DNA of 64,000 nt from Ptychodera flava. Lineage: Eukaryota; Hemichordata; Enteropneusta; Ptychoderidae. Of the stretch, positions 1 through 13,671 are shown in pieces (positions within the stretch are counted from its first letter, which is position 1; each line of letters starts with the position of its first letter). A program made the position numbers and the translations under genes. A model generated the notes under the pieces. The model did no database searches. It was not told the DNA's origin and saw only the letters and a list, made by a program, of their open reading frames with translations. Location of the stretch: NCBI RefSeq assembly GCF_041260155.1, contig NW_027248279.1, positions 1,453,764 through 1,517,763 of the forward strand. The letters run 5' to 3'.

Positions 1-986
1 GCATCTGAGGTGAATTAATATTACTCCCCTGACATATGCTTTTTAAATGTCACGAATTAAAAATTTTATGATAAAAGTTATAAGAAGTTAGTGGCCACTA
101 GGGGTTTCTTCGTGGAGGTAAAGTGAAGAGCACTTCAAGTTGCCAACACTTTTAAACTACCATTGATCATACACAATATGGCTTTATGATATCAGGTAAT
201 ATTTCTCACGAAATCACTGGAAACCACGGGAATTGAGTTATCGATGTTTTTTTTCGCCTACGGATAAAAGATTGCACACATATTCGGTTAAAATGAAGCC
301 AGCATATAACGGATACATTGAACACTCATGTTAGCTTAGAAATTGTTTATTACAATTTTCAACAGCTGACTCAAGATAATCTATTAAGTCGGACCCGTTA
401 CAGATGCATATATCAGCATTCAAAAGGTGTCTAAAATGATGCAAAATATCATTATCTAGAAGAACGGTTTGTTTATTCTTTTCATCTACGACTCTGTTTG
501 TAGTGGTCATGGTTACCATTATCGTCAAAATCACTAGTATTATTCCTTTTCAGAGCCCTTTAGAATCATAGCTCACTTCTGCATAAGTAGCTTTTAAAAT
601 TTTTTGCCGTTGGTAAAATAAGTGCGAACGTCCAAGCTGCAAATGACCATAAGAATGATTTTGTCCTCCTGAAAGCCAAATAGGGAAATGTGATTTTATA
701 GTATACCTCAATCAACGCTCCCTTGTAACGCTATGGGAAAAGATGTCCCACTTTTGTGTAATGAGTTGCGGTATCAAGCCAATGCACGCTTTACCCAAAT
801 ATGGGCAAGCGCGTGCACTTCAGGACAGGCTTCTTAAGGTTACTACGTGCGTTGCGATCAGCAAACGTTCCATTCGTAAATGAAGCCAGCGCAAAAAGCG
901 AACATTTCTTCTTTTCTGATCTTTTCTGTACGGGCGACAGTGAAGTTAACGAGAATGGGTGATATTTCTCAGTATTTCATACTAAA
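1..986. other. No recognisable gene
   Basis: No domain, splice-supported exon or transposon end was recognised here. A minus-strand frame at 331-534 stays open for 67 codons, includes a hydrophobic run followed by an acidic and polar stretch, and ends near an AATAAA-like string. It has no recognisable family and no clear start, so it is not called a gene. Confidence 0.4.
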
Positions 987-1084
987 ATTCAACGTTGACT
1001 AAGCACATCATCGATGAAGTCTGTGTCTTTGAACGATTTATAAGTGAACTGAATATAAATCATCGATATTGTGTTTAGTCAAAG

Positions 1085-1090
<6 letters not shown>
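987..1090. repeat. Short foldback repeat
   Basis: A ~30-bp left arm at 987-1016 (attcaacgttgactaa...) is matched by its reverse complement at 1061-1090 with about four mismatches, around a ~44-bp spacer. A third relative of the arm (tttagtcaacgttcaat) lies at about 1604-1620, beyond the next hairpin and the (TA) tracts. This looks like a small foldback/MITE remnant invaded by later repeats. No coding capacity. Confidence 0.6.

Positions 1091-1161
<71 letters not shown>
1091..1161. repeat. (TA)n microsatellite
   Basis: About 70 bp of uninterrupted TA dinucleotides immediately left of the hairpin element. Confidence 0.95.
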
Positions 1162-1166
<5 letters not shown>

Positions 1167-1167
1167 C

Positions 1168-1398
1168 AAATAAACAGATTACCTCAAGTACTAAGTAATG
1201 AAATCTATTACTTAAGTTTCATGCATCTTGCAATCCTCAGATAGAGTGAAAGGATTACTAGCTCGACACTCTAACATATATGATCGGGATCGAGAGCGTC
1301 GAGCTAGTAATCCTTTCACTCTATCTGAGGATTGCAAGATGCATGAAACTTAAGTAATAGATTTCATTACGTTGTACTTGAAGTAATCTGTTTATTTA
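1168..1398. mobile_element. Near-perfect ~230-bp hairpin element (MITE-like)
   Basis: Two ~105-bp arms (about 1168-1272 and 1293-1398) are reverse complements with only a few mismatches, separated by a ~20-bp loop. The element sits between (TA)n tracts, as expected for a foldback MITE that targets TA. A tidy target-site duplication cannot be proved inside a TA repeat. The very high arm identity suggests a young copy or arm homogenisation. No ORF. Confidence 0.7.
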
Positions 1399-1458
1399 TA
1401 ACGCTCTGCTTTTTGCATTGAGCAACTGTAATTTCCCTCGAGGACATCTGTATACTTC

Positions 1459-6009
<4,551 letters not shown>

Positions 6010-6235
6010 AAAATAAGATCCTCTTTTTTAATTCCGTTTCAAACAACTGCTGATGATATACCTGCACTCTGAAAGAAATAATGATAATCTCAGTGTTATT
6101 ATGCATTCAACGAAATCACTCCTACTTTATGACTCTGTACCATGAATGAAACGTGATAGCACTGGTTTGTATGACGTTACAATGGGAAGTTACGACGGAG
6201 CTGAGGTATGTGAACTGGTGGGGCTTTATATTCTC

Positions 6236-6784
6236 TTAAAAACTATCTACTGTTGATTGACCAATCAGAGTGCTCAATTCAGGGTGTTTTATTTACTCGT
6301 AAAGCCTTGGTCACCTAATTCAAGAAACGAATGACAGCGCCGTAGTAAAGTACTGTCCAATCAAAAGTGAACATGTCATATTCTGTAGACATCTGGTACA
6401 TTTTTTCCCTAATATTCAAATTTGGTAACAAAGCTGAAACCAGCTGCAACACAAAATCTGCGGTGGTACAAACATACACTAATGAGCCCTAGGGCATTTA
6501 TAGGTTTTTCCATTACATTGGAAGGCTATTTCACAAATAAAAGTTTTAATTCATATCCTAAACATGTTACATTGACAAAGGGGACGGTTGACGTAAACAC
6601 ATTGAAGATGAAAATATATCAGATATGGCCGATAGTTTTTAAGTCGGATAAAATCCTCGTACTCGGGCTCTTCTGGTATATAAAGTCCAACCCTACGATA
6701 AAAGGTTTCGGCCTGCGGCCTCTAAATTTAATCGTTGGGTTGGACTTTATATACCAGAAGAGCCCGAGTACGAGGGCTTTATCC
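6236..6784. mobile_element. Hairpin-bearing insert inside the Penelope-like element
   Basis: About 550 bp separates two parts of the Penelope RT domain. Near its right end it carries a strong inverted repeat: an arm from about 6648 (ggataaaatcctcgtactcg) is matched by its reverse complement ending at about 6784, with ~50-bp arms around a ~40-bp loop. The string ggctttat occurs at both junctions (about 6223-6232 and 6775-6782) and may be a target-site duplication. No transposase is encoded, so this is a non-autonomous DNA element or composite. The left boundary is uncertain by tens of bases. Confidence 0.6.
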
Positions 6785-7192
6785 TATACAACATACTTGC
6801 TTCATCCTTTGATAAAAACAATATTGGTTTATGTAGAGATGACGGCTTTGGTGTAATAAACAACGCCACTGGCAGAAAAGCAGACAAAATAAAAAGGGAC
6901 TTATCAAAGTCGTTCAATGACCTCGGCCTGAAAGTAACCATCGATGTAAACAGAAGTATCGTGAACTTTCTTTACATAACTCTAAACTTGAGCAACGGCC
7001 AATACTATCCATACAGAAAACCTAACGACAACACGATATATGTCAATAAGAAATCCAACCACCCTCCCTCCATAATTAAACACATCCCCGATACAGTTGG
7101 ACAGCGCATCTCCTCCATATCCAGCGATGAGAATAACACACGTGTTGACAAGCCGGCAAAGAAACAAGAAGCAGGCAGCGTAGAATTACAGG

Positions 7193-7926
7193 TGTCGTAA
7201 TCTTCCAAATTGGCGCACATATTAGTAATATTTCACGCTCAAAATACATTAGCGTTCTTTGACGCGAGTGATCAAGCTGAAGTTTCTTTGTTTGGACTCT
7301 AACATTGCTGGCGCCAAGAAATACCAGCACAGTATCGACAACATGATCTCGCTCATTTACAAATTTAAAAGAATTACCCAGTGACTTATTTTTCTCATGG
7401 AGGTATTCTGCGTACTTACCCCCATGTTCTATTTTGTTTCAACCAATCGTAATATTGAGCCGTTGTTATCAATTTATTCATGGTGTGGGTTTGAAACAAA
7501 ATAATTGTAGCAAGCCACGCACGGGCAAGTGATAATTTCTACTTTTGTAATCTTTTCTAGTGTCGGTAAATCAAAATATTGTCTTATTATATTCCTTATG
7601 GCGTCGGCATCCGACATAACCAAGATACTGTATAAATGGACACACTAACCCAGAGACTAACAAGGACTGATAACCATGGTCACTCTCTTGTGGAGTGACC
7701 GAGACAGAACATTCCCTCAGAAACTAGAACTTTAACCTAAACTAGAACTTTTGACCACGGTTACTTTCTAGTGGAGTGACCGAAACTAGGAACTAGGACC
7801 AACGTAGACTCATGTATCAGCGGCTGGGCCGGTAGGCCCATTCATGGTTCCGTATTCAATAAATAAGTTCCAGTTATACATCAGCACTCGTCGTCATATC
7901 CAGCTTCTTTCCCTTAAGTTATGACA
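7193..7926. mobile_element. Solo LTR fossil inserted in the Penelope-like element
   Basis: A 734-bp non-coding block begins TGTCGTAA and ends TTATGACA, an imperfect inverted pair of the TG...CA type. It is flanked by near-identical 4-bp repeats, CAGG (7189-7192) and CATG (7927-7930). Removing it rejoins the Penelope reading region just before FNPPYS. A TATA-like box (tgtataaat) and an AATAAA at about 7858 fit an LTR promoter and poly(A) site. This looks like a solo LTR, most likely Ty3/gypsy-like from its size and duplication length. No internal viral genes are present in the window. It is younger than the Penelope copy. Confidence 0.65.
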
Positions 7927-9115
7927 CATGATTCAACCCACCCTACAGTAAGAGTGTGAAAACCAACGTCGGAAAGGAATTGTTCCGTCTCCTTGAGAAA
8001 CATTTGCCAAAGGATTGTAAATTACATAAAATTGTCAACAGAAATACAGTTAAATTAAGCTACAGCTGCATGCAGAACATGGACAGTATTATAAAATCAC
8101 ACGACAAACTGGTAACCCAGCTCAATAATAAAAAACTCACTGACGAATGTAAATGCCGTATGAAGACAAATTGCCCAAACCAGGGAGCTTACCATTCTAA
8201 ATCTATAATCTATAAAGCTACTGTTACAAGAGATGCCAATGAGGCGAAGCATTACATCGGTGTAACTGGCAACACATTTAAAACACGCTATGCAAATCAT
8301 GTCCAATCTTTCCGAATTAAGGCATACGCCAACAGCACAGAATTATCAAAATATGTCTGTCACTTGAAATCTCAGGGCAAACTATTTAATATATCATGGT
8401 CAATCCTATCAAAAGCAATTAGTTACTCAAATGTTTCAAAGAAATACAACCTTTGTCTTACAAAGAAGCTATTCACAATCAATGTAGATAAGTCCAGCCT
8501 CTTAAACAAGCGTTCCGAGTTGGTGTCATATATTATGAACTGGCCCTATGTTTGAATCAAAATGTGTGTGACGTAGATAAAGGACGAATACGAAATCCGA
8601 ATTATCCCGATTCTATGTCATCAACCGGAACTTTTTCTAGCACCTCAACGTCGGACGCTTTCGTGCACGGACCAATCTATAGCGACCGTTACCGTGGCCT
8701 CATGTCATTTTTACGAAGAGGTAATGCGATAAATTCAGACATGAACACATGGAAGGCATGTACAACGAAATTTCTAGTTGCGAAAGCTTTTTTGTAGGTA
8801 TTCCAAAGAATAGAATGGGGTGCTGTCGCGGCTAGTGCTCAAGCCTAGTCACGGCGGCTCAATGTGGAACGTTGATCCCGGCGACAAACCCGAAAGCTGA
8901 ATAAATAAGTACCATATGATCTTTGGAAAGCGACATAGAAGGCAAAATAACATCAAATCATTCGACTATTAAAGGCAAATTTCTTTCATCACATAAATAT
9001 TCCGTAAATTCTCGATCGGAATCTAACCTGCATCGTAGCTCTATGGAGCGAGGACATTAACTGTTGAGCTAAAGCCTGAACTCTGCAGTTCAGCGCTGTG
9101 GATGTGTTATTGAAA

Positions 9116-9852
9116 AGTGACTCGGAAAACAGAAAAGAGTTTCCGTCAAGTGACAAAATTTGGAGGTTCTACGGACGAGATAAGTGTCACTGCAAGCATC
9201 GAAGTTCGTAAGACATAAATATAGACGACCGGGATCGTGATTGACAAGTTTAGACCGGTGGTGACGTCCCGTTGCGGTCATGTACTCAGTCTGGGTCACA
9301 GTGAGTGTAATTGAACTGAACCTTTCGGACTCACCAAGATTGTAAGCTCGTGATATTTTGAAAACCACGAACTACTGTTTCGATGCTGCTTTCGAACTAC
9401 TGTATCGATGTTTTTTTTGTCTTCCCTTCATAAATATATTTTAAAATATTCTAAAAAAATCTGGTTATAGTACTATGGCCCCTTTGCCAGCCGATGGAAG
9501 AATTCCTTTGGCGTCGGGACAACGAGAGGCAATGATTGACAAGCTCACGTTACCGAATCCGAATGTCTAATTGATTAAGATCGCATTCAGTCTATCAAAA
9601 TTTCAACTTGATCGGATTTATGAATGTAAGGACCAAGTAAACATTTGCATATATAAAGGGCGATAGGCCATTTTTATTAAATGAAAGTAATCCGGAAACT
9701 AAAACCCAGATCGCAACAATATATTTGCAATACCCGACTATAATTTTGATCCATCTACCCCAAATGAAATATAAGAAGACTGTTCATGTGATAAATATTA
9801 CGGCCCAAAGTTGTACGGCACTGCGAAAATCACTCGTGTACGATGACATCAA

Positions 9853-9857
<5 letters not shown>
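9116..9857. other. No recognisable gene
   Basis: I see no domain-bearing frame, transposon terminus or tandem repeat here. The left end may still be Penelope 3' flank. Confidence 0.4.
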
Positions 9858-9923
<66 letters not shown>

Positions 9924-9948
9924 TATAATATATATATTATATATATAT

Positions 9949-10029
<81 letters not shown>
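9858..10029. repeat. (GA)n followed by (TA)n microsatellite
   Basis: A GA tract at about 9858-9920 passes directly into TA-rich repeat to about 10028. It lies immediately beside the hammerhead ribozyme. Confidence 0.95.
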
Positions 10030-10031
<2 letters not shown>

Positions 10032-10058
10032 GATGATGGAGAATTGATTTTACAATTT

Positions 10059-10109
10059 CATCTCTACAACGTTGTTTCGTGAGTCGCGAAAGTCACTCAT
10101 CAGGAGACT
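10059..10109 (-). ncRNA. Hammerhead ribozyme (type I, short stem III)
   Basis: Read on the minus strand, the order is: stem I 5' strand AGTCTC (10109-10104); invariant CTGATGA (10103-10097); stem II from GTGA to TCAC enclosing CTTTCGCGAC (10096-10079); invariant GAAA (10078-10075), whose last A opens stem III; palindromic stem III ACAACGTTGT (10075-10066); then the unpaired A of the GUA cleavage triplet (10065); and stem I 3' strand GAGATG (10064-10059), which pairs with the 5' strand. All core positions of the hammerhead fold are present. Very short palindromic stem III helices are known from animal retrozymes and Penelope-like elements, where they are thought to act as dimers. It therefore probably marks a small non-autonomous retroelement in about 10030-10500. 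Self-cleavage is inferred from sequence only. Confidence 0.8.
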
Positions 10110-10502
10110 AGACTGGAGTGAATCTACATGGGCTAAACATCGCTGGTTACACAGGTGTTGGAATTTTGGTTGAGATTGACAGTTGTTGCATAACAATATA
10201 TTGCTACTGCTATGAATATTCATGTTTACGGAGAGGACTGATTTACTTCGATGGATATACCGGGAGTTACTAGTTATTGCATAACAATGTCTTGCTTCTG
10301 TGGCGGCATGATGACACAAGTTCATTTCTGTTATTGAATGTGGAACATTCTGGATGGCGGATGATAATAAATTCTTCTGTTAAACAAAGTAAGCGGCTTG
10401 TTAGTACAGTCATATGGCTTGGCTTTGGCTAGGACCTTCCATGAGATAGTGTGCGTGATATTGTTGTTCTTTAGCGTTCTTTAGCGTCGAACCGCATACT
10501 TC
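10110..10502. other. Non-coding sequence, possible body of a ribozyme-bearing retroelement
   Basis: No protein domain was found. The stretch includes an imperfect direct repeat built on ttgcataacaat (about 10184 and 10276). As it lies upstream of the ribozyme on its strand, it could be the body of a retrozyme-like element, but no second ribozyme copy was found to bound it. Confidence 0.3.

Positions 10503-10588
<86 letters not shown>
10503..10588. repeat. (TA)n microsatellite
   Basis: About 85 bp of TA dinucleotides. Confidence 0.95.
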
Positions 10589-10592
<4 letters not shown>

Positions 10593-10649
10593 TATACGTT
10601 GGTAAAGATTTATCAAATTTGTCACTATATATATTTAGATACATATCTT

Positions 10650-10651
10650 TC

Positions 10652-10700
<49 letters not shown>

Positions 10701-10746
10701 CATACATACATACATACATACATACATACATACATACATACATACA

Positions 10747-10777
<31 letters not shown>

Positions 10778-10935
10778 GTACGTACGTACGTACGTACGTA
10801 CGTACATACATACATACATACATACATACATACATACATACATACATACATACATACATACATACATACATACATACATACATACATACATACATACATA
10901 CATACATACATACATACATACATACATACATACAG
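10650..10935. repeat. (GATA)n-(CATA)n compound microsatellite with a GTAC island
   Basis: GATA repeats (about 10650-10698) lead into ~235 bp of CATA repeats. The CATA run is interrupted at about 10777-10806 by a block of GTAC units, a CpG-bearing and self-complementary variant. Met-Tyr-Val-Cys frames here are artefacts. Confidence 0.95.
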
Positions 10936-11126
10936 ATTGAAAGATCGGCCGATAGATAAATAATGGTTAAAAAATACAACACAGAAAGGAGACAGACATA
11001 CATATATAACGCCTGTCAAACATACGTACACACGGCACACATATAGTGGTCGTTACGTACACACCCGTCTGCTTGACAATATTTCAATGTTTTTGAGTAT
11101 GCTCTTGATATTTCAAACACCTACAT

Positions 11127-13600
11127 TTAAAATTTACAGATGAAGCCTCGTCTATTGTAACAGGATTCGTCATTCCATCTTCCTTGTCGATGGCTTCGCA
11201 TTGCGACACAGTTCTCCGAGCGACCACCATTTGGTTCACCCACATACCAGTTCCGATAGGAGCTCTACAAATAATTTTCAAATAAATTCTGTTTATATTT
11301 ATCATCTTTAAATCTTGGGTAGTTTGTTTCTAAAGCAACAAACTTTGCATGGTGACACACACTTTGTATTTTTGATTTTCAAAGAAAATGATTGAAAGAT
11401 TCATTGAGGAAAGTTTGAGCGAAAGTTCAATTTTTTCACTTTTGAGGCGCATTCTATGTCGATAATATGTGGTAAATTCATATTTGTGTTGTTTGCACAT
11501 ATCACAACATGATAATCCTCTCTACATAAATACATTTTAAAACTTACATGAAAGTGCTTACGATCTATGCTGAAGAGTGTAGATTGCTGACTGTCCCCTG
11601 ATCCTTTTTTATTTATATTCTTGTTATAATGCCTCGCACATACGGGGAAGGGGCTTGCAAACATAGCGCCGAAGGCACGGGCTAGGAATGCCGAAAGCCT
11701 GAAACCTCAGTGCCAAAGAGGGCAATTACCAGGCCTTCAATATTCAAAATGGCTTCATTTGTATCGTGTAGTTTCAGAGTAAACTTACCGATTTTCCAGA
11801 GTCCCATACCCAGCACCCTTCGGCTTGCCTATCATTCAGTCCAATCCACACTTTCCCAAATCTGCCGTCAATGAAGTCTGTATTTATAGGAGAAAAGACA
11901 TTCAACAGTCTTAAGTCACCACAGAGAAGAATAAACACAACCAAACGAGATCTTTGATGAGCAATAACACTATTTACAATGAAAAATGCTGTTCAATCCT
12001 TGAGTATTGTTTGAAACATAAATAAATAATTCAAGACTTCGAATATTATTAACGATCTTTAAAGTCTCAACTAAAGGCATGTAGGCATGTAAAAATCTCA
12101 ACCAAAGGCATGTAGTTTCCTCGACCTTTTTTCTAGCCTGCAGTTTACCGGGTGTACAAACATGTGAATTCGGAGAAAAAATTCGATTACAAGAGGCCTA
12201 ATCTCGGAAATTATTTTGAAATTGAATTCTCAAAACCTTGTTCCCTCATTAATTGGATAAGAAGGCAAACTGATTTGATGGTAATCTAAAAGGACCTATT
12301 GACGTACTGGTCTGCGATGAATAAATCCAACCCGTCTTGTCAGATTGATATACGGAACAGACAGAATGCACCTCACAGACAGGAATTCGAAATCTCATAC
12401 GTTAAAAAAACCTGTTGTGGTCTACCACTTTTGAGAGCTTAAGATTTCAAAATTGTCTTTTTTTTTCAAATTCAAGCTTCATTTTCCCCAAAGAGTTGGC
12501 AATGTTAAATGTCAAGTGTCAGTAAATATTAGGTAATTGGTTTCTCTGCTACTGAAATAGCAATGTGACCCCTGAGTGTAATTTTTTTTAATTTCATGGG
12601 GATTGGTAAGATTTTCCTCTGAGGAGCGTTATAGCATTGCGAGGCTATTACTGCCTGAAACAGGAGAGAAATGGCTAAATTGTCCTACCGCTGAGATATT
12701 TATTCTCTGCTCTGTCACTGATTGTAACCAGAGTTGCACCGTAATTGCGGCACTGTTGCTTGGCTTGGCTCCAGGTGTAGACACATTGGGTGTAGATGTA
12801 GTAGCAACTCTTGGTCCAGGGCCAAGCACGTCGGCAGGTGTAATGCAGCCCTTGTATAGAAACACAGTCAGTGGAATGTTAGCAGCGATATGCCGGAGGT
12901 ATTCAACCAACTTAAGTCTGACGTAAATGACTGGGGGAAACAGAGACTGACGGAGGTCGCTAGCGTAATTTTGTCCGTACCTACGCGCTACGACTGTGAT
13001 ATACTCAGTTAGACGTAGCGAGACAGACTGAAGGCCATATTTGGGCTCTGTGATATCAATATTCGAAAACAATGAAAAGTTTAACGTGTATTCGTACAGA
13101 CTGACATCATTTTCATTTTATTTCAAAGATTTTTACGACTTAGTGTTCATTACTTGTAATCCGGATCCATTCATCAAAGTTATAATATTAAGGCATTATT
13201 AATATGAAAGTTGAATGTCATTGATTAGGCACAATATTGTCATCCAATTCCATCTGTGGATATACGTTTTTAAGCTTTCAAAAGTAGCAAAGTACGATAC
13301 CTAATATTCAATAATAATAACGTTCTGTTCTTTCATAAGAATGATGGCCTAAATCACTACTTTGGACTTAAAGCAGACTAAGTACTTACCACTTTTAACA
13401 CTGCTGATTGAACCTGTGAAATCGGTTTCCGATTCTGGATCTCCATATGTCCCTTCTTCTAGAGCTTCTCTCTCGACGACATCGCTGATATCGTGTTGTT
13501 CGATATCCTCGAGTTCGTCGTTACCACGCTCGACAGCACTGCAGAAACAAACTGCGACGCTGAACACAGCAACAGTAGCAAATCGTAGCATGGTCTTCAT
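11127..13600 (-). CDS. Secreted C-type lectin, four exons, complete
   Basis: Exons are 13390-13600, 12689-12850, 11789-11877 and 11127-11264, all with GT/AG ends and matching phases (1, 1, 0); the product is 199 residues. Exon 1 begins MKTMLRFATVAVFSVAV, a clear signal peptide, followed by an acidic stalk of about 45 residues. Exons 2-4 form one C-type lectin domain: WPWTKSCYY and TWSQAKQQC, then GATLVTISDRAEN, then VWIGLNDRQAEGCWVWDSG, then GEPNGG, RWNDESC and GFICKF before the stop. The EPN and WND motifs are the calcium and sugar ligands of mannose-type lectins, so Ca-dependent binding of mannose-like glycans is likely. The extra N-terminal cysteine pair marks a long-form domain. No membrane segment is seen, so the product should be secreted, possibly as an opsonin or agglutinin. 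Exon 2 is easily missed because a longer frame overlaps it. Confidence 0.9.
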
Positions 13601-13663
13601 CGAGGCCCTTTGAATTACTTGTACGGGTCAGAACAGATTGGCGGCAGCGAGGATTTGCTAGCT

Positions 13664-13671
13664 CTTTTATT
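13664..13671 (-). promoter_or_regulatory. Possible TATA-like element of the lectin gene
   Basis: AATAAAAG on the minus strand lies about 65-70 bp upstream of the lectin start codon, a workable distance for a TATA box with a short 5' leader. There is no transcript evidence. Confidence 0.25.

Larger units (their letters stand above)
6010..9115 (+). mobile_element. Penelope-like retroelement (RT + GIY-YIG), degenerate and interrupted
   Basis: A fossil Penelope-like element. Part one (about 6040-6235) carries the reverse-transcriptase core string [14 protein letters not shown]. Part two (about 6785-7190) resumes the RT domain with the IGL-RDDG motif, a conserved NPxDNT-like region and SNHPPSIIKH. 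Part three (about 7929-8555) reads FNPPYSKSV then the linker region and a GIY-YIG-type endonuclease core (HYIGVTGNTFKTRYANH) with the LCLTKKL tail, ending in a stop at 8555. Non-coding 3' sequence runs to about 9115; its homologue recurs near 59.4-60.0 kb. The copy is broken by two insertions and several further lesions and is not expected to be active. The assignment rests on the characteristic RT and endonuclease motifs. The clade within Penelope-like elements is not resolved. Confidence 0.85.

Noticed and set aside
331-534. 67-codon minus-strand frame with a hydrophobic start
   Set aside because: No family resemblance, no clear initiation context and no splice partner; kept only as a note.
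10588-11040. Open frames rich in Met-Tyr-Val-Cys (up to 150 codons)
   Set aside because: Products of (CATA)n repeats; three overlapping frames are open, as expected for a 4-bp repeat.
12603-13072. Opposed 107- and 147-codon frames over the lectin exon 2 area
   Set aside because: The real exon is in a third, shorter frame with lectin motifs, fitting splice sites and phase.
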